DNA from: Neoactinobaculum massilliense
Lineage (GTDB): Bacteria; Actinomycetota; Actinomycetes; Actinomycetales; Actinomycetaceae
DNA length: 64,000 nucleotides
Direction of reading: 5' to 3'
NCBI RefSeq assembly: GCF_900604955.1
Contig: NZ_UWPE01000001.1
Location: forward strand, 806,001-870,000
Shown here: positions 52,931 to 62,214 of the stretch, piece by piece
Position numbering within the stretch: the stretch's first letter is position 1
How the letters are laid out: the number at the start of each line of letters is the position of its first letter
Notes under the pieces: model-generated
Databases searched by the model: none
Told to the model about the DNA's origin: nothing
The model's input: only the letters and a program-made list of their open reading frames with translations
Made by a program: the position numbers and the translations under genes

Positions 52931-54582
52931 TTGCTCCGTTCCTTCGAAAGGTCGCAGCAGCTACTGCTCCGTTCTAGCGCATCGACAATGTCGTCAATTC
53001 GTTGCCGGAGTTCTTGCTCGCGGGCGACGATGCGGTCGATCCGGCTATTGAGCTCGTCGATATTGATTTCTTCGCGGGTGGACTTCGTCTCCACGTAGGC
53101 AGAGACCGAGAGGTTGTCCTCCCGATTCGCAATGTCCGAACGGTGTACCACCGCTGAGAAGTACTGCTCAGGCTCGCGCGATTTCAGAGCGTCGATCACA
53201 CGAGTCTGATGCTCCGGCGTCATCGTGTTCTTGTTGCCGCTCCGAGTGAACAACTCGGAGGCGTTGATGAACATGACCGTGTCATCCGGCTTCGACTTCT
53301 TGAGCACCAGAATGCACGTGGCGATGGTGGTACCGAAGAAGAGATCGGGCGGAAGCTGGATGACGGCGTCGACGTAGTTCGAATCGAGCAGGTACGTACG
53401 AATCTTCTTCTCCGCGCCGCCGCGATACAGCACACCAGGGAACTCAACGATCGCGGCCGTTCCGTTCTCGGCCAGCCACGAGATCATGTGCATGGTAAAT
53501 GCAAGGTCCGCCTTAGACTTTGGGGCAAGCACGCCCGCTGGCGAGAACCGCGGATCTGTGATGAGCTCCGGATTTGCGCTGCCGACCCACTTCGTAGAAT
53601 ACGGCGGATTCGACACAATGACCTCAAACGGCTCGTCATCCACGTGCTGTGGGTGAATGAGGGTGTCGCCCAGGCGAAGATCGAACTGATTGAACCCCAC
53701 GTTGTGCAGGAACATGTTCATGCGGGCCAAGTTGTAAATAGTCAGGTTGATCTCCTGACCATAGAGGCCCTTGCCAACGTTCTCGTCGCCGAGCAGCCGT
53801 TGTACGGCGAGCAACAGTCCTCCACTACCGCAGGCCGGGTCATAGACCTTGTTTGCGGATGTCTTGCCAATCGTGGCAATCCGCGCGAGCAGCGCACCCA
53901 CCTCTGGCGGCGTGAAAAACTCACCGCCCGACTTGCCACCATTGGCCGCATACATGTGGATGAGGTACTCGTAGGCATCACCGAACAGATCCGTCCGCGA
54001 GGTCTCCGAATTGACGGAAAGTGGAAGCTCGGCAATCTTCTGGAGCACGGCTGTGAGTTTCTTGTTGCGGTCCATGACCGTCGGGCCAAGGCGCGGCGAA
54101 TTCACGTCCACGTCCTGGAACAGACCACGCATGTCATCCTCAGACTGCGTCCCCACCGCGGACCCCTCGATCGCGCGGAACACCGCGCTTAGCGCCTCGT
54201 TCAAGTTGTCGTCGTGAGGCGCACGCGCCACAACATTAGCGAAAAGCTGGGAAGGCAGGATGAAATAACCCTTCTCGTCAACGATTCCCTGACGCGCACC
54301 CTCGGCAGTTTCATCGTCAAGCTGGGCGTAGTCGAAATCAGGAGCGCCCGCTTCCTCTTCGCCAGCATTGACGTAGGCGGTGAGATTCTCCGAGATGTAG
54401 CGGTAGAACAGCATGCCAAGCACATAGCTCTTGAATTCCCAGCCGTCTACCGCGCCGCGCAGCTCGTCAGCGATGGACCAGATGGTCTTGTGCAACTGCC
54501 GGCGCTGCGCCGAGGAGACTCCGGCCGCATCAACCTTACCCGCTATCGTGTCCACGCGGGCATCCTCATTCTTGCTAGCCAA
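52927..54582 (-). CDS. hsdM: Type I restriction-modification methyltransferase subunit
   Basis: 551 residues starting at TTG 54582, which follows a very good GGGGAGG site by five bases. Coding-like sequence begins here and not at the upstream ATG. The HsdM N-terminal helical domain (about 20-150) is followed by the N6-adenine methylase domain: FFTPPEVGALLARI, VYDPACGSGGLLLAVQ (SAM-binding motif I) and SNPPYSTKW with catalytic Asn325 (motif IV). Two HsdM and one HsdS form the methylase, protecting host DNA. It is the first gene of the cluster and coupled to hsdS. Confidence 0.96.
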   Translation of the reverse strand: MASKNEDARVDTIAGKVDAAGVSSAQRRQLHKTIWSIADELRGAVDGWEFKSYVLGMLFYRYISENLTAYVNAGEEEAGAPDFDYAQLDDETAEGARQGIVDEKGYFILPSQLFANVVARAPHDDNLNEALSAVFRAIEGSAVGTQSEDDMRGLFQDVDVNSPRLGPTVMDRNKKLTAVLQKIAELPLSVNSETSRTDLFGDAYEYLIHMYAANGGKSGGEFFTPPEVGALLARIATIGKTSANKVYDPACGSGGLLLAVQRLLGDENVGKGLYGQEINLTIYNLARMNMFLHNVGFNQFDLRLGDTLIHPQHVDDEPFEVIVSNPPYSTKWVGSANPELITDPRFSPAGVLAPKSKADLAFTMHMISWLAENGTAAIVEFPGVLYRGGAEKKIRTYLLDSNYVDAVIQLPPDLFFGTTIATCILVLKKSKPDDTVMFINASELFTRSGNKNTMTPEHQTRVIDALKSREPEQYFSAVVHRSDIANREDNLSVSAYVETKSTREEINIDELNSRIDRIVAREQELRQRIDDIVDALERSSSCCDLSKERSK

Positions 54583-54676
54583 GAAACCTCCCCTTAAAAG
54601 CCAAGTAGTAAAAATATTACTAGCGGAACGCCTTTTGAATACACGGGGAGCTTCACACAGATACGTAAGAATCAAT

Positions 54677-55264
54677 CAGCTTTCGCGGTTCTCACCGTCT
54701 TCCCGCCTATTCCGAACCGTACGAATCATTGTGCCGAGGTACTCGAACACCGGTGCTGCTAGGAATACCGACGCAAACAGAGCGCTCCCACTCAGCACGT
54801 ATGCACCGATAGCACCGCCAATAAATACAATGGTTAGCCCCGCCCTCAGATACTGGCCACGCTTAACAGCATCAACATCGCCGTGTCGAGCGTGATCTTC
54901 TCGTCGTTGGAGGCGCGCACGCTTTCCTCCGACATTGCAAGAGCGCGCTCAGCGAACGATGGATCAATATCGCGAAAATCTCGCAGCGTTTGAGGAGACG
55001 GAGTAGGCCCAGCCCAGTAAGACGCGAGTACCTGGCGAAGCTCCTGTCGAGTGATCAGCTGCGCTTAGGAGAAATCTTTCGAACCTGCTTGATGTTTACT
55101 TCGAGAGACCTGAATGTCGCGTCCCACGCGTTGCGAACCGTCAGAGAAGGATCATTGACTTTGAGCCGTTTGCGAGTCCTCACTGGCGGTGGATTGACAG
55201 CGAATAGATCTATGTCCCGACCCTCGATCCCCTTGAAGGCGTCCATCCCAGGTACCTGGAGCAT
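54677..55264 (-). pseudogene. Frameshifted DUF2335-family membrane protein gene
   Basis: The minus strand reads MLQVPGMDAFKGIEGRDIDL..., then in a shifted frame LITRQELRQVLASYWAGPTP and FRDIDPSFAERALAMSEESV, then in another frame HGDVDAVKRGQYLRAG and two membrane helices ending VRNRREDGENRES. This order (P-x-P-x-x-L, D-I-D-P-S-F-A-E-R, then two helices) is that of DUF2335 proteins. At least two frameshifts break it. It lies 95 bases upstream of hsdM. If sequencing errors explain the shifts, the gene would be intact. Confidence 0.6.
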
Positions 55265-55380
55265 CTCGTATCACCGCCCACTCCTTACAAATTCCAAGAG
55301 GAATCTCGGACCTCACAGTCCGAGCATTTCATGATTACGCGCAATAGCTGCTGAGCAGCCCGAAGCGCTTGCACAATCTT

Positions 55381-55405
55381 GGTACCCTCGGCAGGACTTG
55401 AACCC
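55381..55405 (-). repeat. Distal attachment site (attR/attL): copy of the tRNA-Met 3' end
   Basis: The 25 bases match 63897-63921 with one mismatch (GGTACCCTCGG versus GGTGCCCTCGG) and in the same orientation. They correspond to the T arm and acceptor end of tRNA-Met. Further bases to about 55430 look like a more degraded tRNA copy. This is the expected duplicate left by an element that integrated at the tRNA 3' end. Confidence 0.75.
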
Positions 55406-55657
55406 ACTACCTATTAAGTCAGAGCAAACCACTAAGAAACACTCGATGAAACTCCATAAATCAAAGATTTTCACGGACTTTTCCCGACCGAAAAATCCGG
55501 GACGATCCCCAAATTCCCGAGCGATAAGTCCACTTACTGATCGCGGACCTCGTGCATCAGCCCACCGAGCACGATCACCTCATATACCTGCCCAAGACCG
55601 CCACTACATAAGAACGATCTCCCGGGCAATCGTGACCGCATTTTAGAGGGTCTCCTC

Positions 55658-57010
55658 GTGTACCTCGCCATCGATTCGCGATTTGTCATTCTTACTACTG
55701 GATCCCGTCAGCCACTCAAGGATGAGGTTATCAAGATTATCGACGTTCCAGGGAGCTGGCGTGGCGAGCCACTGGTGCATAAGCAAGTGAAGAAGCATTC
55801 GCTTCTTCGGAATGCTTCCCCTAATATTCTCAAGTTCACGGGCGGTGTCAACCCGAGTGCCCTTGGGGTCGCCATGAACGATCTTGGAACGCCTCGATAA
55901 AGCTTTTCAACCACCCGCTTGACATCCGCAGGATCCGGGAACTCAGACAATGCTACTGCCGCCCGTAGGCTTAGTCGATACGTGAGGTCCTGATGCTCCT
56001 TCCCTAGAAGCCTTTAACGTCAATCATTGCATCCCGGAGTGCATCAACTGACGATGTCCGGAGCGTCGCGCGCCTGAAGCGCTCCATCGCAAGCTCCACA
56101 CCGCCGTCCGATGCAACGAGCCTTTGATAGTCGGCGGAGATGCAGTTCACTTCATCAGATCTGCAAAGTACCCGGCGCCCCGTCCAAACGGGGTTTGTCA
56201 CCGGTGGTAGATCGTGGACGTCCGCAAGAAACGCGAGGGGCGGCCTGTCACCCGCACTGGTCTTAACCCACCAATGCGGGCGGATAAAAACCTGTTCGAA
56301 TCCAATTCTCTCGTTCCCACAGCGCGCTTATGTTACCGCAACGAGTGACTGAACAGCGGTGAGGTCGAGGTCCCGAAGCTCGCGCGTTGGCACCGAATTC
56401 AGTTGCCCGAGATAGTTTGATCACGAATAACCACAGTATGAGGCACTGCCGCCAAATAGTACGGATTTTCATTACCATGAGTTGGCGCGAATGGAGCACG
56501 AACTACTTAAAGGTCCGCCGGTATCCACTCGATGAACACCTGCTCAAGAACGGTATGCTCTCGCACTCATCAGGGAACGCTCTCATCACCAGGGGCACAT
56601 AGATGTCACCAGCAAGCTAGTCGGCGAAGTACGCCACCTCCCACTCCTCATAGAGGTCGCGGTAGTCAGCCTCGTCTCAGGCTCGTAGTGCCTATACGGT
56701 AAAGGCGGACGCCTAGCTGGCGGAGGAATTCGAGGCCAATATACGTGTCAAGAAAGGAACTGCTTGGGTTCGATGCAGAGCCCAACGCGAACGACAGTAT
56801 TCGCTTCCACACCTTCCCGTCGCTTTGAGCAAGTTCGACGAACTGGTGGATGGTTGTATCAAGGGGTCCTCGAAGTGAGCTAGCTCCGTAGCCACCGGGT
56901 TGTCTGGCTGAAGAGCCCGAGTCCAATCGACAGGGAGATCCCGCCCATTTGAGTATGCAGAGGCCGACGCAACATGGGCCGGCCAACCAGACTCATTAGC
57001 CCTCTCTTCG
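55658..57010 (-). pseudogene. Degraded coding region of unknown identity
   Basis: Several protein-like stretches can be read on the minus strand in changing frames: ALMERENVWRLFLSTI (near 57100), FLDTYIGLEFLRQLGVRLYR (near 56700), CISADYQRLVASDGGVELAMERF (near 56100, in overlapping parts), TYRLSLRAAVALSEFPDPADVKRVVEKL (near 55950) and PPVNLRILGEAFRRSE (near 55800). They probably come from one or two broken genes. I recognise no family in them. The plus-strand frame at 55658-55900 is a shadow. Confidence 0.45.
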
Positions 57011-57232
57011 ACGTAGGCCTGTCATGGAAAGCATCTGTTTGACGACTACGCATCTTGAGAAGCTCCCGATATCGCCCGAATTGTACTCAGGAACAAACGC
57101 CAAACATTCTCACGCTCCATCAAGGCAGTCAAAGTGGTTGATCCACCATAAGACGTAAATCCTGCCTCAATAACGCCGAGGCGAAGCACTTCGGCCGTCC
57201 ACCGTAATGACTCAACGACCAAGGTTAGCCCG

Positions 57233-58367
57233 TCATTGCCAGATTGACGCGGCGGCCTTTTCCGCCCGATCCAAGAAACCCGGGTCGTCCGCATTGAAGT
57301 ACAAGCTTTGATTGACATCGATGGTGTACCCGAACCAGTTAGCTCGAGCCTCAACCTCAAGCTTCCCTGCCAAGATGGTGTTAAGCATCGCACGTCGCAC
57401 ATGACTTCGCGTCGTTTTCAGGACCGGAATATCGAGGTCGTTGGCAAGGAACAGGTAGTGCTTGTGCACCTGCGTCTGCGTAGTATCGCGATCCCATCTA
57501 GATCAGGACGACATCGGCAACCCAATTGCGAAGTGAGACGCAGGCGCAGTCCCTTGGTGCGCACGAATCCGACCAACTAATCCTCAGACCCTCGCCGATC
57601 CGCAGTTCGGTCGTCGCTTAAGGTAGCGTCAGGTTAATCGTGACCATCCGAACGACCGTCTGCTCTTCGCGTGACCACTTTTCTCGCTTCTGCTCGACTT
57701 GAACAAGCTCGTCCCCGTGTGCGAGCAAGCATTTGATGACACCCTGCCACTCCGCCGCGATCAGACTCTGAGCATGGTGAAAGGTCTTCGGTTCGACCCC
57801 AATAAGCCGAGCCAAGGTGACTCCCGGGAGAGGACTCGTGTCGATCAACTACTCCTGCGCGAGTTCATCGAATATAACTTCGATAGCAACGCCCTCGCCT
57901 GGCGCGCACTCGTGCAACCGTGTTCCTCCGCCGCCCCTCGAGATGCCTCGCAAGCAGTCGCGGACTGACTCGCGTGTCTAAATATCTAGACTACGGAGAC
58001 TCCAGGACATCTTCGGGTCGAAGAGCTCACGGAGAAGAAGATCGTACGTCGCGAGCATGCTGTGCGCGAGACCAGCCCGCTAACTCAAGTCAGCACTCTC
58101 CTTGCGGACATAGTCCTCGAAAGTTGACGCCAGCCGCCAGCCCGCTGGACCAACGACTGCCGTGAGTGCATCTGCGGCCTGGTGGAGCCGGAGTCTGACA
58201 TCACCGGCATTCTGACCGAGAGTGGTATGCCTGGTGACACCGCCGACCGGATCCGTGATCCTCCACACCAACCGATACTCCCCGCTGCTCACGCGAACAG
58301 GCGGGACCTGGTCGATCAAATTTTCGCCTAGATCGAGTTTGCTATTGCTGCTGCAACGCTTCGCCAT
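57233..58367 (-). pseudogene. Tyrosine-recombinase integrase, broken
   Basis: Minus-strand order: an N-terminal part MAKRCSSNSKLDLGENL... with WRLASTFEDYVRKESADL (core-binding domain), then past stops LPGVTLARLIGVEPKTFHHA and LIAAEWQGVIKCLLAHG (start of the catalytic domain), then in another frame RSHVRRAMLNTILAGKLEVEA, NWFGYTIDVNQSLYF and DDPGFLDRAEKAAA. The last part corresponds to the HxxR box, the GH/GY box and the nucleophile tyrosine of phage-type integrases. The middle region with the first catalytic arginine is destroyed by frameshifts. This was probably the integrase of the surrounding element. Confidence 0.78.
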
Positions 58368-58809
58368 ACACGCAAATTTGTCCACTTGATACCACGAGTA
58401 CAAGTTCTATTCTTCTGCTGGTATCTCGGCTAAACCTTAACCATCTAGTTCAAGTTAGCCAATGGCTCATGCTAGCTAACAGCGATCATGGCCGAGTCGG
58501 CACTTGACCTCTCGTATTGCACGTTTCCTAGAGTGACGGTGGTTGACGCTTAGTTGCTTCTGCTTGATACGGATACGCCGGGCTACCGCCACCACCAGGC
58601 GGATCGTTGCTGGAATTACCGGAGAATGCCCCTCGGAAAGGGCATCTGTTGTGGAGTACCGGGGTCATCCGCCTGCTATGGGTGACAAGTTGGCGTCCGA
58701 CTAAGCGGACTTCAAAAAGGGTGCCACCACGACGGTGTACACCTCGGATGGCGACCAGGAACCACTGGTGACAATACTTCCGTTCACCACCGAGGCCACA
58801 ATGCTTTCA
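58368..58809. other. Region without a recognisable gene
   Basis: 442 bases between the integrase and excisionase remnants. A plus-strand stretch reads SERASVVEYRGHPPAMGDKL and, after a stop, KKGATTTVYTSDGDQEPLV and LPFTTEATMLSLPDDQLP. It looks protein-like but is interrupted and matches nothing I know. The direct sequence CCCCTCGGAAAGGGCATC near 58630 is unremarkable. Confidence 0.35.
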
Positions 58810-58819
58810 CTCCCCGACG

Positions 58820-59006
58820 ATCAACTACCTGCTCACACGCCGTGAGGCCGCCGCCCTACCTGCCCCCGAGACTCTCTAACTGGGCGGCGCTAGGAATGGG
58901 CCCCGATTACGTCAATCTCGGGTCCGAGTCCAGAGCTCGAGTGCGGTACCGACTGAAGCACCTCGAGGACTTTCTCGCACAACTGGCCTCGCTCCAGGCC
59001 GCGTAG
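58820..59006 (+). pseudogene. Excisionase-like helix-turn-helix protein, frameshifted
   Basis: Plus strand: LLTRREAAALPAPETL in one frame, then in the next RLSNWAALGMGPDYVNLGSE, RARVRYRLKHLEDFLAQLA and a TAG stop at 59004-59006. Joined across one frameshift near 58855-58870, this is the classic AlpA/Xis-type winged helix (xTxxEAAxYLxxxxxTLxNWxxxGxGPxYVxLG...VRYxxxDLxxFL). Such proteins guide the integrase towards excision. It is divergent from the integrase remnant. Confidence 0.75.
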
Positions 59007-59069
59007 GCAGTCTAACGCGCGGAATACCGAATGACACCAGCCCTCGGCTTGGACAGACGAACGCTGGGA

Positions 59070-60362
59070 CTACTCATCGTTTCTCGCGTCGGAACCCCTC
59101 CTCCCCTCGTCTGTGTCGGTGAAATCATCAGCCCCGGAAGCAACTTCGGTCACGTCTCCTCCGTTATCGCGCGAGAGAGGCCCCGCGGCAATGTGCTTCT
59201 TGACATTCATCGCCATCCGGTGAGGTGCTCGGCACCTGTCGAGCACAAATCCGCGGATGTTCTCAGCCTTCTCAGTACTGGCGTCGCGAAAAGCCTCACG
59301 CCACGACTTGGCGCTTGCGGGCGTCAGATCGCCTATGGGAATCTCCGCGGCTATCTCGAAACTCTGGAAAATCTCCAGCATGCTGTTGATTGCCCGGTCA
59401 ATCCCAACGACCTTCTTAGGATGAAGTATACGGGTCGAGTCAGTCACGGACGCTTTGCTATGCACCCCTTCGTACACGGCTGTCACGACGCGCCCGATCT
59501 TGTCAATACGCTGCGTGCGTCGATCTTGAATGCTCTGCTGATATTCTGCAATCTTCTCGATCGACTCCGAGTTCACCCGCATGAGCTCCAGAGCATTTAA
59601 GCGGTCATCCAGGACGACCGTACGTGCCAACACGGTGAGCCAATAAGCGCTCTCGCGCTCAGTGTTCACAACCGCCTCAAGTATGTTGTCAGGCTTGTCA
59701 TCGACAGCGTCAAGGGACGTCACAAGATCTTCAAGCGACCGTATCGACATTTCCATGTATGTACGGATGGTCTGATCCGTACCGGCAATCTTCGACCATG
59801 AAGTTTGCGGTAGTTCACCATGTGCCGAAACATGCGAGGCTGCATCGCCAAGTAGCGATGCGATGCCACCAAGCTCGGCGAAACGCTCGCGCTTCTTCTC
59901 CTCAATGATGCCGTCGATCTTCTTGTCGATGCTCTGAATGCAAACCCTCATCTCATCGATCGAACGCCACATCTGATGCAGCTGGGATTGCAAGGCCAAT
60001 TGCGCAACGAAGTTCGGGCTTACAGTGACACCCGAGAACTTCAGATGCTTCACTATTTGAGATCCGCCACCCGAAGCGAGATCACGAAAACGAACGACGC
60101 CGGAGGTAACCGGAGCAACATGGTTCGCGCGGAGCCACGCGAAAGACTCATCATCGAGCCGGAGCCAACGGCCCCTCCCTTCCATGTAGGCCGCAGCGAG
60201 ACCACCCAAGGCACCGAGCTTGGACACCGGCTTCTCTAGATCCCACACCCGAGACACAAGGGAGGGCTCCTCGTCAATCCCAGTCATAGCGCTCGACGAG
60301 CCGCAGACGAATATTCCAGATTCGAACAGAATGGCCTGTAGTTCCTTGCTCTTGTCACTCAC
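59070..60362 (-). CDS. Intact protein of unknown function in the decayed element
   Basis: 430 residues, the only full-length open frame in the element. No signal peptide or membrane helix. Residues 1-120 look globular with a GGLAAAYMEGRGRWLRLDDE stretch; about 125-170 is a helical, likely coiled-coil segment (IDEMRVCIQSIDKKIDGIIEEKKRER in overlapping parts); the rest is mostly helical with a disordered acidic end (DDFTDTDEGRRGSD). The start is GTG 60362, six bases after a CATAAT -10 box, as for other leaderless genes here. I recognise no family. Survival without stops suggests it is expressed and useful, perhaps a defence or maintenance function, but this is speculation. Confidence 0.7.
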   Translation of the reverse strand: MSDKSKELQAILFESGIFVCGSSSAMTGIDEEPSLVSRVWDLEKPVSKLGALGGLAAAYMEGRGRWLRLDDESFAWLRANHVAPVTSGVVRFRDLASGGGSQIVKHLKFSGVTVSPNFVAQLALQSQLHQMWRSIDEMRVCIQSIDKKIDGIIEEKKRERFAELGGIASLLGDAASHVSAHGELPQTSWSKIAGTDQTIRTYMEMSIRSLEDLVTSLDAVDDKPDNILEAVVNTERESAYWLTVLARTVVLDDRLNALELMRVNSESIEKIAEYQQSIQDRRTQRIDKIGRVVTAVYEGVHSKASVTDSTRILHPKKVVGIDRAINSMLEIFQSFEIAAEIPIGDLTPASAKSWREAFRDASTEKAENIRGFVLDRCRAPHRMAMNVKKHIAAGPLSRDNGGDVTEVASGADDFTDTDEGRRGSDARNDE

Positions 60363-60764
60363 GTGGCCATTATGACACGCACGCGGGTACGCCGCACCGG
60401 AACTGCGCCGAGGCCAGCTTTACGAGAACTCGCCAGCTCACCGGAGGGCTTCCCCAGGGCAGGAAGTTTAATAACGGTACTGCGTCACCGATGGAGGCCC
60501 CAGCGTCAACGGCGATCCCAAAGTTCCGGATCCTTCTCAACAGCGTGATCCACGAAGTCGCGTCTCTCATCCCCGATGCGAGTGAACCGATAGCTCGGCA
60601 CAAAGTACTTCCCGCGGGCATCGACCTCATGCTCGTGAGCATGAGGTAAGCTCGGAATTGCCCCCCCCGCATCACGAAACCACCGGTTCCGACTCGCTCC
60701 GACGCATCTTGAATAACCGGGCCGTGTTCTATCGCCCGCGTGCCCGAGGGTGCCCCCTATTTGC
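60363..60764. other. Region with a short coding remnant
   Basis: On the minus strand PSLPHAHEHEVDARGKYFVP and SYRFTRIGDERRDFVDHAVE followed by KDPELWDRR and a stop (about 60510-60690) look like the N-terminal part of a lost gene. A run of eight C residues (60661-60668) lies at its upstream edge and may mark a frameshift. The rest, up to the IS110 remnant, shows nothing recognisable. Confidence 0.4.
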
Positions 60765-61964
60765 CTAGGAGGCTAGTTTGATGGGCTGGGTGTCGTAGAA
60801 TGTACCGTCGCGGACCATGGCGAACAGAACTATGACGCGTCGGTGTACGAGTGCGATGAGCGCTTGGTCGTGCCATTTGCCCGCAAGGCGTTTCTTGTCG
60901 TAGTAGTGCCGTGAGGTGGCGTCTGAGCGCAAGGACACGAACGCGGAGAGAAACAAGGCTCGTTTGAGACGTTTGTTGCCCGTGTCGAACACAGCTTCCA
61001 ACTTGATCGATATTACCGATTGAGGTGTTCATGGTGTGAGCCCGGCATAGGACGCGATATGGGCGGCAGAGGCGAGGTCTTTACCTGCAAGTTCAGTAAT
61101 GATCACAGTAGAGGTCCTAACCCCGACTCCTGGCATGGACGTAAGCACCAGATAAAGAGGGTGATGTGTCACCAGCGGCGCGATCTGTTCATCAACATCA
61201 GCCCGCGGACGATAAAGCCCGTCGAGAGCTGATGAGAGGTGTGGGATGACGATGGCGACCACGTTCGTCCCGGTCACCGTTACCGTCTGGGCGGCCAAAG
61301 CACCGATAATCTCCTCAGTCCGTGCTTGTGAGCGCATAGCCGCGTGTTTCTTGAGCTTGATGTCGATACGAGCGCGGCCGGCCTTCTTCAACGCTGCTGG
61401 GACAGGTCAAGTATGTAACATCGCCAAAATTGCCGAATGATCCAGGCGAGGCCCAATCGCACGCTCCATGCCGGGATGGATATGGATAAACAGACCGCGG
61501 ATACGGTTGCGGTTTTGGGTGATCGGACGAGCCAAATCGTCATCAAACCCGGTGAGCATATATCCAACTCGGCCTCGCCCTCATCGGACATGCGAAGAGT
61601 GCGGCGCATGTGGAGCATTGTGCGAGTTACTTGGGCGATGATGAACGTATCTAGTTAATCAGTCTTCGCATTGCCCGGATACAAGTCCTCAACCCGACGC
61701 ATCGCTAACCCTGGTAGATATGCGACCGGGACCCCATTAACTGAGCCACAGCGACCGCTAAAGCGCCTTCGGTTGCGGATTGACCGACCACGACCAACAC
61801 GAGCCCCTACGCGGCTGGCTCTGTGGAGATCTGGCGTAATTTAGTCTCGTCGTTGGGCGCGGGTGAGAATAGTCCTACTCGCCGACTGAATTCACGACGG
61901 TGGCCCAACAATCAGTCTTTCCTACGTCGATCCGCAGCCAGATAGTGGCATCTTCCGATTCCAT
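60765..61964 (-). pseudogene. IS110-family transposase, broken but nearly full length
   Basis: The N-terminus is MESEDATIWLRIDVGKTDCW (first aspartate of the DEDD site), followed by stops and frameshifts. The central part has ARIDIKLKKHAAMRSQARTE and LTSMPGVGVRTSTVIITELA with AAHIASYAGLTP. The end is NKRLKRALFLSAFVSLRSDA through RDGTFYDTQPIKLAS. The order is that of IS110/IS1111 enzymes. At least three interruptions make it inactive. It differs from the remnant at 38007, though both share the C-terminal block. No terminal inverted repeats were found, as expected for IS110. Confidence 0.85.
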
Positions 61965-62214
61965 GATGTTCTCACCTTCGAGGTAGAAACGGTGAAGACT
62001 GCTGACCGGTGTGGCACACGCATCTGCCTTACACCCACGTTACGACAAGCATCCTGCGGCACTACACCCCTGATTAGCAATCAGGAACATACCTGTCCAA
62101 TCCCGATGACAACACCTTGGATCATTAAATTGACGGGGGCAAGCAATCAATGCCGGGATCGTCCAGTCAACACACCGATCATTCCGCACAACCACCAGAA
62201 TCAGGGCTCTTCAA

